Positions 1 to 11,485 of a stretch of DNA of 64,000 bases are shown one piece after another. Under the pieces are notes generated by a model, which was given only the letters and a program-made list of their open reading frames with translations, did not search any database and was not told where the DNA came from. The translations under genes and the position numbers were made by a program. How positions within the stretch are numbered: position 1 is the stretch's first letter; each line of letters starts with the position of its first letter. Source of the DNA: Prorocentrum cordatum (lineage: Eukaryota; Sar; Dinophyceae; Prorocentrales; Prorocentraceae); NCBI GenBank assembly GCA_963575745.1, contig CAUYUJ010020602.1, forward strand, positions 7,501 to 71,500. Reading direction: 5' to 3'.

Positions 1-480
1 CATGCGCTCTCAAGTCCTCTTGATCTGTCTTCTTGTGCACCTGCCGCTCGTGCGCAGCTTCTCCAGCGGTCAGAGTTGTATGACTGATGAACTCTTCATG
101 TGGTTACGTGCAAGGAGGAGGAGGAGGAGGAGGAGGAGGAGGAGGAGTTTGGCCCTCTCTAATGAGCCCCCCCTCCCACCCAGGTCCTTGCCGGGTGGGA
201 GGGGCAGGAAAGGTGTGCATGGCGTGAGTGAGTGAGTGAGTGAGTGAGTGAGTGAGTGAGTGAGTGAGGAGGAGGAGGAGGAGGAAAAGGAGCCTGCCAC
301 CACACCACGTTGGACCCCACAAGGGATGCGGCGAGGGGGCGCCCCCCTCGGGGCCAGGTCCAGAGAGGCCGCCGCGGGCGCGCTGGCGCTCGAGGCCCCG
401 GCGGCGCAGGCTGCCCCCCCTCGCCCCGCGGCGGTGGCCCCGCGCCACGGCAGGCTCGGGGCCCAGACCCCCATCGGGTC
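1..480. repeat. simple-repeat leader: (GGA)n, (GAGT)n, GC-rich
   Basis: About 12 GGA units lie at 112-149 and about 11 GAGT units at 225-267, followed by another short GGA run and a strongly GC-rich stretch. Several frames stay open here only because the repeats contain no stops, giving poly-Arg, poly-Glu or poly-Leu. I see no gene. Confidence 0.8.
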
Positions 481-554
481 ATGGCAAACTCATGGCTTCG
501 GGTTTCTGCTCTGACAGAGTGGCGACGGGGAGCTGTCCGCTGTTTTCGGCCTCT

Positions 555-645
555 GGGGGCTCCCGCCAGCCGCAAGGACCTCCGAAAAACGATTCGGGAC
601 GACACACGGGCCCCTGGGAATGGGTCCAGGCCGCTGGGGGTCCAC
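555..645 (+). repeat. copy of a dispersed repeat also present at 22.2 and 22.8 kb
   Basis: The stretch with AAAAACGATTCGGGAC and CCCCTGGGAATGGGTCCAGG resembles 22830-22890 on the same strand and 22150-22230 on the opposite strand. It is an old dispersed repeat with no recognised coding content. Confidence 0.5.
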
Positions 646-821
646 GCCATGAGAAATTCTGACGCTTCGAGCCTGCCCTACGTGGTAACGACGGGCGCCC
701 ACTCAACACCCCCACGCTCAGAGTCCTACTTGTGGTGATGATGCTGCAACTGCGGGAGCCGCGCGCTACACTCTGGCCATTCCCACATCCAGAGGCCACA
801 GGTGACATCAGAGAAGCGGCG

Positions 822-3800
822 ATGAGTCTCTGCCTTCCGTGGCAGGAGGCCCGCAAGGAATTTCGCAGCCAGTTTGCTGCCACGTGGGGTTTCAAGCTTG
901 CCGACTTCGCCTCCCTCCACGCCAAGAAGGAGCAGGTCATTCGCCATATCAGCACGCTGGCCACCTTCGCTCATCACCATCAGACTGCGGCGACGCACAA
1001 ATGCCCCCAGACATGGGCAGGAATGCAGGAGCATGACTTCACCCTGGAGGCCCCCATGCGCGTACTGGAAGTGATAGTCCAGCCCGCGAATGTCAACCAG
1101 CTACGCAGTGGAGACTGCTCCATCTGCCAGCTGCACAAAGCGCTGGCCGGATCAGAGGAGGGGCTTGGCAGTCCACGCATCATGTCAGACCTTCCGGTCT
1201 CTCCAGCTCCAGGTACAGCGCTATCCCCCCATAGTACGGGACGAGCGATTCTGCAGGCTGCAGAAGGACGCCAGCTACAACGGCGACGGCTGCACCAGCA
1301 CGGGACTGCAGGGAGCAGCTGGCGCCTGGGAGGGTGACGACACCCGTGAGCTGCTAGCTCAGAACCGCGCGCAGGCATACATGAAGGGAAAGAACTGCAG
1401 ATGGCTCTGTGAGCTGTGTTGGGTCAGGTCCCTGGAAAGTATGGGAATTCATGTTCCTGACCACAACCAGGCTGAAGGCGGTACGAAGAAGGCCATGCAG
1501 CAGCGTCTACAGGAGCACAAGCGCAGAATGGAAGAAGACCGCGCGCGCAAGAAAGCTCGGACCCTCCCCTCGCTGTCCAGCCTCCCGCTGGGGTTCGGTC
1601 GGCCCCACGACGCCTCCGTCCCTTCCTGAAGGACCTCGTCATGCGTGCGCCGCGCCCCTTCCGACCATCCAGTGCCGGTACCACCCTCCCACCCCACAGG
1701 CTTACCGACGGCAGGTTTGGTGCAGAAGCGCACCGCACCCAAATGTACTCGGCCACGTGTGACACCTGTCCCCCTGGTTTCCCTTTGCTGGAATGGATGC
1801 TGGACCGTCCAGCCCTCGGATGCTTCATGTGGTGCCCAGAGGCAGAGTCAAACTGCAACGAGCAGACAGGACTCCCGCCGTTGGACGCAACGCCCTTCCT
1901 ATGGGTCACACGGCAGTGGAACGCGGAATGGGCTTGCAGGAGGTGCCTTGTTCACATCTGGAACATTGCCCCTGGCGTCCTCGACCACATACTCGACCAC
2001 TACGCCAACGAGGTGTACCCTGCCATCCCTACCATGCGGCAGGCCACAACCGACATTCCCGAGGACTGGTACAACTACGACATGTCTACGCACCTCCCCC
2101 CAGCCAGCAGGGCCCCAGTCGCGGACACGGACACGCCCTTCCCACCGCGCGATGACCGGCCGGCGCGGCCCCCCACTGTGCACGGTAAACAAGGGGGTTC
2201 GACCGATGGAGCGTCCATCAACTACTCTTTTCCCGACCTGCTGCCGCCCCCAGCGCCCCTGCTGCCCACGTACTCCACCCTCCGTCTGGCAGGGGGTGAG
2301 TCGAGAGGCCCTGTTCGTGCCCTGGTGAAGCACCTGATCGAGTGGAGCCACGCGGCCTACACCCTCTGGGCGGCCTTCGCGCAGCAACAGGGGAAGGACA
2401 TCGAGGGCGATGTGACCGACGAAACGGGATGGCCCTTCGAGCAACTGCTGCCCTTCCTCGATTCAATCTACGGAGATGAGATCCCAAGCAACGGCCATCC
2501 CCCATGCATCCCATGGGACGGACAGAGGGCTGCAGCTGCCAGGGTAGTCTCACACTTGGTGGAGAACAACCCAAAGTACCAGGAGGAATGGGAGCGCTAC
2601 GCATGCAACCTCGATAATCAGAAAGGGCAGGGCCCCCACCGACAGCCGCTGCATGTCCTCACGCTGTTCCTCACAAGGCTGGAGGATCACCTAACCAGAG
2701 AAACGATGGAACTCCTCGCCGCCCAGCCCCAGGATGCGACGACCAGAGGCGCGGCAGAAGAAGAGTCTCCTGCCGCCAGCCGGCTCAACAGGCCCCAGGG
2801 TAAGGGATCACCCCCGACCGACCGACACGCTGGGGATCACGTCGCCCCCCCGACCCGCTCAAACGTTTCACCCCGACAACCCGACGCACCTGGCCAGCCC
2901 GATGGGGCCCCAGAAGAGGCGCCGCCCTCATCAGAGCACTGGAATGGCGACGGCGACGTGGAAGGGATTGACTGGGATGACGATGCCAACAAGAAACCCG
3001 AGCCGGACGTCCAGGCACGCGGCAGCCCGCTGGATGCCTCAGACTCCGGGTCGCAGGCCAGCCCTACACATCAGGAGGACGACGCTGGCGCTCCAGCACC
3101 CACTGACCGGAAGTCGGCCCGAAGCCCCCCCCCCACTCTGGACCCAGCCCCCCCGCAGTGCCGACTCGCAAGCCTGGCCCCCATTTGCACAGGCTACTGA
3201 TCGAGAGGCACCCAGTGACGCATGGAGGAGGGTCGAAGCCCGCCCCAGAGAGGAGCGGACCTGGAGCTTTCACGCAGTCAGTGACGGCAGGAAACTCAGA
3301 CAATCGGGGAACGAAGCGGGCCGCCGACCACTCACAGTCGACGAGGACAGCACCAGAGAACGTTCAGCCACACCGCCCCGCAGCTCACCCAGGCCGCGAC
3401 ACAGCGCCCAGGGCTGGTGGCGCGACGCACGGACCGCAGCAATCCCACCAGCGCGCCCTGATGATCCCATGGGAGGCCCCCCCATGTACTTGAGACCCAT
3501 CGACGACGCAGACGTCGCAAGGGACGAGCCGGCACCAGATAAGATCACAAGAATGCAGAAGACGCTGGGAGGCGCGTTCAATGGAGCATGGAGCGCCTGG
3601 GTCAGAAAGGCAGCCTATAGGCAAGGGAGCGCCTGGGTCAACATCAAGTCCGACCCCAGGCGAAACACGGCACAGCAGTGCGACGGTTTCCTCCAGGCAT
3701 GGAGCAAATGGGATACGACGCCTACAGGATGGACAGAGAATACCAGCTCCACGTCGACTGGCCAAGCGTCATGGAGAAGCAGCGCAGGCTCACACAGCGC

Positions 3801-4103
3801 GACGCCAGAGCACGCACTGCCGACGCGCCCATCGGAAGCGGACGTTCACCCCGATGGGCCGACGAGGGCAAGGAGGCTACAAAGACCTCCCCATGGTCCA
3901 CTGAAGACAGGGCTGCCGCACGGACAGGTGCATCTGGATCGGCAGCACCCTGGCGTAAATGGCAGTCCTGGGACGAGTGGGGCCATCAGCGAGACGCATG
4001 GACCGACGCGGATTGGAAGGCCAAGGGGAAACGGTCTTCCCCCAGAGGTGGAACCCACTACGCAGACAAGCGTCAGCGGGGATGGGACTTCTGCCCCAAG
4101 TGA
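822..4103 (+). CDS. unrecognised Cys- and Trp-rich protein gene, frame interrupted
   Basis: I do not recognise this product. Coherent, low-repeat protein sequence runs through five segments that alternate between two frames: about 822-1205, 1205-1629, 1641-3130, 3130-3715 and 3715-4103. The first ATG considered is at 822 (MSLCLPWQEARK); the last segment ends in DFCPK and a stop at 4103. Visible features are four CxxC pairs (CSIC, CELC, CDTC, CRRC) spaced through the first third, suggesting zinc-binding knuckles, an acidic and proline-rich middle, and a tail rich in Trp, Arg and Asp (WQSWDEWGHQRDAW). The frame change near 3130 falls at runs of 10 and 7 C, so an assembly or sequencing indel is likely there; others could be small introns or true decay. 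The transcript would be about 1,090 codons if continuous. It could be a host gene or an element-encoded gag-like protein. The presence of coding is fairly sure, its integrity is not. Confidence 0.45.
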
Positions 4104-5050
4104 TCGTGGTATTGCCTGGCCGCTGGTGCCCGCCCCCTCCCCCCGGTCGGGGGGGTCGGCCCGCCTTGTCTGGGGCCTTCCGCTGTGCGTGATACCCGCT
4201 TCCCCCCCTCCTGCTCGTCCGCCCCCCCCCCTGCTTCCCGCGGAGGGTGGCCCGCGCAGCGTGTCTGTGGCTCAAACCTTCTCTTCCACCAGAACACGTC
4301 GATTCTCAGAGTTGCTACTCGGCCCGTCATGGAGCGCAACGCGTGCTTCCTGGATCCTGGACCATAGCGATCCTGGGGAGCTGGGAACACCCCCCCCCTC
4401 TCTATGCAAGGTGGTCTCCGTCGTGCTGACCCTGTGGGCCATCTGGGGCCCCGCCGCTCCGGGCGGAGCCCGCTGGGTTGGCAGCCCCATGGCCCTCGAC
4501 GGGCCTTTTGCCTCGCACAGCGACACAGGGGCGAGGGGCTGAGGACAGCGCGCGGCGTCAGTCACCCACGGCCCAGCTTCCCGCGCGGTTGCTCCTGACC
4601 TTGATGGGGGCAGGCTTCACCGCAGCGCCAGGCCCTGGCCTTAATACACCCGTGCAACCTCTTCCGGGGCAGAGGTGCACCAATGCCCATGCGCTGCGTA
4701 CTAGACAGCCCACGCTGGCTCGGTGGTCCCATCCTGCACAGTGGGACGGCGGCTAAGATAATCCACCCCCCCGTGTTCTCCCTTAGACCAGATTCCCACG
4801 GGACAAGGGTCCGTCTAGGCCCCCCCCTCCGAGGCCCCTACTTTGGATAACTGGGAATGTTGGCCAGAGGCCCACCCCACGCGCCCCACCTTACTCAACC
4901 ACTCATCATTTTGCGCGGCTCTTGCTGCGCCCCCGTCCACATGCGCCCCGCCTTGGTGCGCTGCAACGTGACGGACCATCCCAGTTCGGCGGCCTTGGTC
5001 ACGTCCGACGTGCCACTTCACGTGGTAGCACCTCCCGTGCATCCTCCAGG
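4104..5050. other. no confident gene; C/G-homopolymer-rich spacer
   Basis: Runs of C and G of 6-9 bases are frequent (4138-4152, 4204-4230, 4388-4398). One stretch after an AG at about 4291 reads NTSILRVATRPVMERNACF and could be an exon of the next gene or of the preceding one, but I cannot place its boundaries. Confidence 0.4.
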
Positions 5051-5083
5051 CTGCGTTGCTCTGGGCAAGTGACAGCAGCGCAG

Positions 5084-6250
5084 TCCCCCGCCGAGGTCTG
5101 GCGCGTTGTTTCCCCGCGGTCGCTGAGGGCCCTCCGCAGGGAGAGCGGTTGAGGGATCACAGAGGCCACTCTGCCCACACAGCTTCGACATTGGCGTTGC
5201 TTCTCCCTCCTCCTCCGTTTATTCACTCGATTGTGCGGCTATCGGCTGCGCCCCCCCTCCTCCTCCTCCTCTTGTGCTGATGCGGCGCACAGTGCCGCAT
5301 GAATTCCCCCCTGCCGACCCGCTCCACCGGAGCACTCGGGCATCCATGGACACCTGGAGGTTCACTGGCACGGCGCCGAGGTACGTTCGGACAGCGCGGC
5401 TGCCATGCGATGATCTGGGCAGCCATGGTCTGCGGCAGTCTGTCCCCGCAGGCACGGACTCCTCCAGCCCCTGGAGCGGGCGCGGTTTGCCCGCGTGGAC
5501 GGGGAGCGGTTCGCGGCGCTCCTGGTGCTGGGCCACGGCGTGGTGCAGCCCGGCGCGCTACCCCGTTCAGGCACCACCTGGGGCTGGACATGTGGTGAGC
5601 GCTGTCCTGACAAGCGGTTCATCCTTTGACAGGTCGCCGTTGTTCCCCCATCTGGTCCGCCCCTGCTACCTCGGTTGACGCTCGCATCTTTGTGCCCCCG
5701 TCCCCCGTGACGGATCAGCTGCCCGCGTCGTTCGCCGACGACTTGGTTGTCTCGCTTCCCACGGCGGGCGCCGCCTTCGAGCTCTTGCTGCTGCACAAGT
5801 GGTTTATCTTTTGGCAGTGCTAATCGGCCCTCCCGCAGGGTGGTCCGTGGTGCTCGACCAGCGCTTGCAGCTGATTCCCCAGGCTTTCAGAGTCAGGCAG
5901 TTGCAGGTTGTGGACTCGGAAGACAGGGCCGACGTTTTCTGGCATAGGTCGGTCGCTCATGCCCGAGTACTTCCAGGAGTCCATGTGAGTGAGGCGTTCC
6001 TCGTTTCCCCCCCTCTTCTGTCCTCGCGCGCCCTCGCCCCCGCCGCCTTGCCCCGCGCCTTCGACTCATCGTCGTGCTGGGCGGCACGGCCTCACTGGCC
6101 GCTCCGTGCTGCCACAGCGCGGCGTGACCCACGGCCTTGCGCGCTGGTCGGTACGGATTGAGCTGGCGCCACTGTGCGACTTCTCCTCCTTCCGTTTCTG
6201 GTGCCTGCGTCCCCGCTTCCGGGTCGCCTGCATCTTAATGGGGGGCATGT
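5084..6250 (+). CDS. probable spliced gene of unknown function (exon set)
   Basis: Short protein-like blocks are each flanked by AG on the left and GT on the right, as expected for exons. Candidates are 5084-5147 (SPAEVWRVVSPRSLRALRR), 5293-5380 (VPHEFPPADPLHR), 5452-5594 (HGLLQPLERARFARVDGER), a block near 5719-5805 (LPASFADDLVVSLPTAG), 5839-5985 (GWSVVLDQRLQLIPQAF) followed by GTGAGTGAGG, and from about 6119 after CTGCCACAG (RGVTHGLARWSVRIELAPL). The phase joins exactly between the last two blocks (5985 to 6119), but I could not make every upstream junction agree, so boundaries are provisional. Some implied introns would be under 50 bp, which is very short. The 3' end is not determined; the final frame stays open past 6250 into unrelated-looking sequence. 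No family recognised. Confidence 0.35.
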
Positions 6251-7090
6251 TGCCCCTGGCACGTGCATTAGCTGCGTCGGCCTATGCGCCGTCGCCGCTA
6301 ATTATCTCGCCCTGCGCCCCAGCCGAGACCGTCCCGCTTCCTGGATTTTTCCTTGGAGCCGCCAATCAAAAAATATTCCCGCTAGATGGCCCGGACCTCT
6401 CAGCTGGGCGACTGCGAATCCGCGTCCGCCCGCGACCAAAAAAAATATTCCCGCTAGTGCATTCCCCAACCTCGGCGCAGCTCAGCCCCGGCGCGGCCGC
6501 TTCCCCCGGCGGGAAGTCTTGCCTTGTTCGGCGCGCGCGCCAGCAATTAGGTTGCTCGCAGCCGGAGCCAACCTCTGCTGACGTTGCTGGCGCCTTCGCC
6601 TGCGGCCGCGGAACAACAAAATCACGCCAGCCCGCGTATACCCACCAACCCGTCCAAAACCGACGCTCATGCGAGTTGAAACGATCAGGGAAGTGTAGGA
6701 GCAACGAGGGGGACAACCGTCGTCGCTCGAGGGAGGAGGATGGATGACGGAGGAGGGGAAAGGATGATCAATTTGCTGATGAGGAGGACGAGGAGTAGAA
6801 GGAGGAAGAGGCGGAGTAGGTGGAGGAGGTGGAGGATGAGGGCGACCAGAACGATTAGACGCTTCTTGGATGCCCCGGATATCTCTTAAGCGGTTGTATG
6901 CTCTTTGGGTCGTCTTGGGAACGTTGTGGCGTTTACGAAAAACATTTTGGGGCATTTCGTTTACATCTTGGAAGCTTGTTGGGGCATGGTGTGAGTTCTG
7001 TTGGGGACTTGTTGGGGTCCGCTCCTCTCACTTCGTCCTCTCCCTACTTCCTCCTCTCACTTCCTTCCTCGACCTGGACGGCCAAAGTGC
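6251..7090. other. no gene seen
   Basis: Mixed-composition sequence, with ATATTCCCGCTAG occurring twice (about 6369 and 6446) and purine-rich GGAGGA tracts near 6730-6840. Open frames here lack convincing protein character. Confidence 0.4.
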
Positions 7091-7094
7091 AACC

Positions 7095-7215
7095 CGGCAA
7101 GGTCGCGTACCACAGGTCGCGCAATTACCATCACCGACAGGTCGCGTATCACAGGCCGCGTTCCATGAGACAGAAGGTCGCGTACCTTAGGTCGAGTGCC
7201 ACAGGTCGCGATTTG
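7095..7215. repeat. degenerate short tandem repeat, core AGGTCGCGTACC
   Basis: The core AGGTCGCG(T)A(C/T)C(A)CA recurs about five times at irregular spacing of roughly 20-35 bp. Confidence 0.6.
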
Positions 7216-7229
7216 CCAGGCGTCTGCTC

Positions 7230-7780
7230 TTGGCGGGCCCAGGGCCGTCTTTGAGCGTCTTGGGTGCCTCGGGGATCCTCTTGAGGCCTCTTGGGGGTCT
7301 CTTGGGAGCCTTTTGGAGGCCTCTTGGACGCCTTCTGGGGCCGTCGGGGTGCCTCCTGGGGCGCTCTGGGGAGCTTTCGGGGCGCTTTTGGGGCCATGTC
7401 ATCGATCAACAAATGAGCAGGATCGCAATTAGCCCCCCCCCTCGGGAGCCCCCAAAATCACCTCTTGGGGCGCTCTTGGGGCCGTCTTGGGGCTCTCGGG
7501 CCTCTCTTGGAGCCCTCTTGGGCCATCTTGGAGCCATCTCGAGGCCTCGGAATGCTATCGAAAGAGAACGGGCGACGATGCACTCCTCATGTTTTTGAAA
7601 AGTGTTTGGCTTCTTGGGGGCCTCCTTGGAAGACTCGGAGGCCTCGGGGCCTCCTTGCCTGGAGCATATTGGAAGCCATCTTGCGCCATCTTCGGCTATC
7701 TTGGGTCATCTTGGAGGTCATATTGGGCTCCCTGAGGCGCTGTTGGAGCCATCTTGGTCCATCTTGGACGCTGCAGCTAC
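7230..7780. repeat. CTTGG array, unit about 10-12 bp
   Basis: Degenerate TCTTGGGGGCC-type units run through this stretch, broken by a short AT-richer piece at about 7395-7440. Translations such as GLLGAFWRPLGRLLGP are a by-product of the repeat and are open in several frames. Confidence 0.8.
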
Positions 7781-8240
7781 CCGCGCCCCCGTCCAGGTCC
7801 AGGGGAGGGGGTAGGGGGAGGGGTCAAGACACCCTCCTAGATACCGAGCCGTCTAGCTCACTCCCATCTGCCCTCCCAACACATCAGTAACACCCGAACC
7901 TGGGCATGTTCAGCGGTCGTCTTTGGATGGGCAGCTACTGGAAGCCAAAACCGACCCCACATGCGCGACGTTGGAGCGAGGTGTGCCACGCGCGCCAGGC
8001 GCGCCACGCGCGTGCCAGGCACGCTTGGTGCGCCAGATGCCCCACGTGGTCCGCGTGTGCCAGGTGTGCCGCATACTCCAGCCGCGACGGTGGCCACGTC
8101 CAGGGCACGTGCAGGGTGTGTCAGGCGCGCCAGCGCACGTGACAGCACACACCAGGAAACATGTCACTCTCCACCATCCTTGTCTAAAACAAATGCCCAT
8201 CATCGTGTCTGGTGTCGGGTATGGCCAGGACCCCAGGTAA
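7781..8240. repeat. GTGCCA/GCGCCA short-unit repeat and flanks
   Basis: At about 7975-8140 a unit of roughly 9-10 bp (GCGCCACGC, GTGCCAGGC variants) is repeated. The remainder shows no gene. Confidence 0.5.
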
Positions 8241-8369
8241 GGGGACCTGGTTAGTGGTAGGGCCCCGGAGGCTTTGAAGTGGCCAGAATCACTAAACCAG
8301 GTTTGCCATAGCTTGTGTTTTTTCGGGTGACGGCAGTTCCGGTCAGTGGAAATGGGACGGGGGGGCGCC

Positions 8370-8790
8370 CCCGGTACAGATCACTAAACCAGGTTCCACT
8401 AAACCCAGTTCTACCAACGCCCGATGGTGGGCCTGCGCACAGCAGGCCATACGCTACCACCCCCGCCGCCCTTGTGAAAATCACGTGGCACTGATCCCGG
8501 GGTGGCCGCGCATGATCCAGATTTTGCCGCGAGGTGCATTGTGGATTGTTTTGTGTTAGGGATGGTAGCCCTGCGCACAGCAGGCAATATGCTGACACCC
8601 CCGCCGTCCCTGTCAGAAACAAAACAAGGTGTTCGCGGGCCTCACGAACACGACCCAAGATTTTGCCCCAAAGTGTATTGTGCATTGTCTTCTGACAGGG
8701 GTGATATTGGGGGGGGCGCATCGGGTTGGTCGCGCATGCTCCAAATGTGGATGCAGTGTGCGTTTTGCATCGTTTGTTTGACAGGGATGG
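8370..8790. repeat. degenerate tandem repeat, period about 139 bp
   Basis: GCACAGCAGGCCATACGCT at about 8436 and GCACAGCAGGCAATATGCT at about 8575 begin related units that also share ACCCCCGCCG and GATCCAGATTTTGCC/AAGATTTTGCC. About three decaying copies; no gene. Confidence 0.6.
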
Positions 8791-9116
8791 TGGGGGGGGG
8801 GAGTATGGTGTCCTCATTGTTCCTGATTGGCTGTCGGTCGCCTGGGAGAGGGGGTGTAAAATACGGAACAGTGATCAACGCCTCCCCGAAGGGAAAGAAG
8901 GGGGTTGGAAAAGGAGCCTGGAGGCATCGACCTTAGAAGAGAAAGAAAATGCTGCATGAACAAATGTTCTGAGCTCCGCGTTGATTTTTTAGATCGGCGT
9001 TCGGGTTCCTCCAGGCGGCGTGTCTGGAACCGCCACTGGGACGCTCCGCGCGGCATGGAAGAGGGTCCAGCGCCGATGTTGGATCGGTGTGTAAGTACGC
9101 CCTGCTTGCTTGGGCA

Positions 9117-9465
9117 GGATCGGTATCTGTGTGCTTGTGTGCGCGTGTGCTTGTGTGTGCTTGTGTGCTTGCGCGCGTGTGTGCTTGTGTGCTTGTGTGC
9201 TTGTGGTGTGCGTGTTTGTTTGTGTGCTTGTGTGCTTGCGCGCGTGTGTGCTCGTGTGCTTGTGTGCTTGGGGGATTGTGTGCTTGTGTGTTTGCGTGTT
9301 TGCGTGTTTGTGTGTTTCGTTTGTGCGTGTTTGCATGTTTTTGTGTGTTTGCGTGTTTGCGTGTTTTTGTGTGTTTGTGTGTTCGTGTGGTTGTGTGTTT
9401 GTGTGTTTGTGTGTTTGTGTGAATGCGTGTTTGTGTGTTTGCGTGTTTGTGTGTGTGTGCGTATC
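9117..9465. repeat. (TTGTGTGC)n / (TTTGTGTG)n minisatellite
   Basis: An 8-bp unit of alternating T and G is repeated about 40 times with substitutions. The cysteine/valine-rich frames across it are repeat artefacts. Confidence 0.9.
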
Positions 9466-9474
9466 ACCCTACCG

Positions 9475-9860
9475 TGCCTGGGCTGTGGGCCTCTTCGGAG
9501 CGCCTTCGGTGGCAGTTTCGGGGCCTCTCGGCAGCCACTTGGGGGCCTCTTCGAGGCCTTTTGAAGCATCCTGAGAGGGCCCCTCGCGGCCGAGGGCTCC
9601 AAATGTCGGTTCGGGTCCTCCATTTGGGCCTCTTTGGGACCTCCTGGGCGCCTCGTGGGCCGTCTTGGAGCCCTCGCGGGCCGTCTTGGGGGACCTTTGG
9701 GGGGCCTCCTCGCCTCGTGGGCCGTCTTGGGGCGATTTGGGGAGGGGGGGGGGCGCCAGGGGCGCCGGGAAGCAGCAAAAAGGCAAGAGCCCCCGAAATT
9801 TTCAGCGAGAGAAGGCCTCCTGGAGGACTCCTTGGCCCGTCTTGGGGCCCGACACAAGTG
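9475..9860. repeat. CTTGG array
   Basis: Same degenerate 10-12 bp family as at 7.2 kb: GGGCCTCTTCGGAG, CCGTCTTGGAGCC and similar units. Confidence 0.75.
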
Positions 9861-9984
9861 AGACGGGACGCCGCCCCGCAGCCCCACAGCCCAGGGTGTC
9901 TTTTGGGGTCTGGGCCCCTTCCCGGTGGCCGACACTGGGCGTCCGCCTACTCCGGGGCCCAAGCCAGGTTTGTCAGAGCCCCGA

Positions 9985-10090
9985 ATCATCAGGGGTAACT
10001 CGGGTCAGGGCTAACTCGGGTTCCTTTTTCGGGAATCCAAACCCGAGTTACCCCGGACCCGAGTTACCCCGGATAACTCGGGCGCCCAAG
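9985..10090. repeat. TAACTCGG direct and inverted repeat cluster
   Basis: TAACTCGG or its complement CCGAGTTA occurs five times within about 100 bp. The stretch around 10016-10050 (AACTCGGGTTCC, then AAACCCGAGTT) can form a stem. Confidence 0.6.
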
Positions 10091-10244
10091 TTTGCCAAGT
10101 CACGAATCGCCGAGGGGGTCTTGATTGATAGCCCACGCCGCTCGGGCAAGTGCGGTTTCCCCTCTCGGGGGCTTGTCGCAAGAGCTTGTGTCCCCAACCA
10201 TCCTGTGGTGTTGGGTCCTCGTTTGAAGAGACAGCGCCCCACGT

Positions 10245-10405
10245 CACTCCTCTCCTCTCCTCTCCTCTCCTCTCCTCTCCTCGCCTCCTCCTCCTCCTCC
10301 TCCTCCTCTTTCTTCTCCTCCTCCTCCTCCTCCTCCTTCCCTCCTCCTCCTCCTCCTCCTCCTCCCTCCTCCCTCCTCCCTCCTCCCTCCTCCCTCCTCC
10401 TTCCT
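10245..10405. repeat. polypyrimidine tract (CTCCT)n / (CTC)n
   Basis: About 160 bp of almost pure pyrimidine on the + strand. Encoded poly-Ser/Leu or poly-Glu frames are artefacts. Confidence 0.9.
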
Positions 10406-10429
10406 CCCATCCTTGCCTCTGCCCTCCGC

Positions 10430-10905
10430 ACCAGTCCGCCAGTTCGGCACACCCCTCACACGATTCGTGGGCCAATAGGGAGATCCACTGAAGGCTCCAG
10501 CGGCAGGGTCCACATGCGGCTCCCCGCCTACCGCGTGTCCACTTCGGCACAATTCACACGCTCCGTGGCCCCATAGTAGGGAGCTCCACCGAAGGCCCCA
10601 GCTCAAGGGTTCACATGCGGCTCCCCGCCCACCGCATGTTCGTTTCGGCACACCCTTCACACGGTTCGTGGCCCCATACTGGAGCTCCACCGAAGGCCCC
10701 ATTGGGTTGCGGCCACATGCGGTTCCCCGCCCCTCGCATGTCCATGTCGGCACACCCGTCACACGTTTCGTGGCCCACTACGGAGCTCCACCTACGGAGC
10801 TCCACCTGAGGCCCCAGCGGGTGTTTCCACATGCGGCTCCCCGCCCACTGCATGTCCATTTTGGCACCTTACTCGCATGTTTCGTGGCCCCACAGGGAGC
10901 TCCGC
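10430..10905. repeat. diverged relative of the 88-bp satellite (about 100-118 bp spacing)
   Basis: GGAGCTCCACCGAAGGCCCC, CACATGCGGCTCCCCGCCC and CACACGTTTCGTGGCCC recur in order four to five times, at roughly 100-118 bp spacing. Confidence 0.75.
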
Positions 10906-11307
10906 CGAACGCCGACCCGCGCGCGTCGCGGGGACTCCGCGCAGCGCTCTACCCGGGGCCGCGCCAGGGCGGGAGGACAAAGAGCGGAGAAAGATGCAGG
11001 AAGGAATCGGGAGGGGAAAGAACACACAGACACCATTAACCGCCGATCCCAGGGAAATAGAAACTATGGGAAGTGGGGGGGAAGACGAACACCCAGAAGG
11101 TGTTAGAAACTATGGGGGAATCCTGGGATCTGCGTGTATTTATTTGTGTGTCCCTGAGCCCCTTCTGAGGAAGTTGGCACAGAAAATGGCGACGCCCAGG
11201 GCTCGGGCCATTTCGCGGGCCAGGAGGGCAGGAGCGCCACGCACAGTGGAAACGAGCGGAGGAGGGACGAGCGGGCAAGGAAACGAGCACGAAGCGGCGG
11301 CGCGCAG
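10906..11307. other. no gene seen
   Basis: Unique-looking, moderately GC-rich sequence between the satellite and the TIR element. Open frames are short and lack recognisable motifs. Confidence 0.4.
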
Positions 11308-11315
11308 GGCTAGCT

Positions 11316-11477
11316 TTACGTCGGGCGTGTCCCTCTACAGGGAGAAACATTCAGAATAGTCAAAAGCACAGTCGAGGGACGATTGTTCGAGTATGTTGTG
11401 ATCTTTACTGGATCTTTTTTTGATTATTTTGAATATTTCGTCCAAAATCCGCCTGTAGGGGGACATGCCCGACCTAA
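11316..11477. mobile_element. 162-bp TIR element (MITE-like), copy 1
   Basis: The ends are inverted: TTACGTCGGGCGTGTCCC on the left and the reverse complement of the right end, TTAGGTCGGGCATGTCCC. The element is flanked by the 8-bp direct duplication GGCTAGCT at 11308-11315 and 11478-11485. The interior is AT-richer and has no coding capacity, with the shared internal motif CGTCCAAAATCCGCC. An 8-bp duplication is typical of hAT-type and some other cut-and-paste transposons; the family assignment is inference. Confidence 0.85.
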
Positions 11478-11485
11478 GGCTAGCT

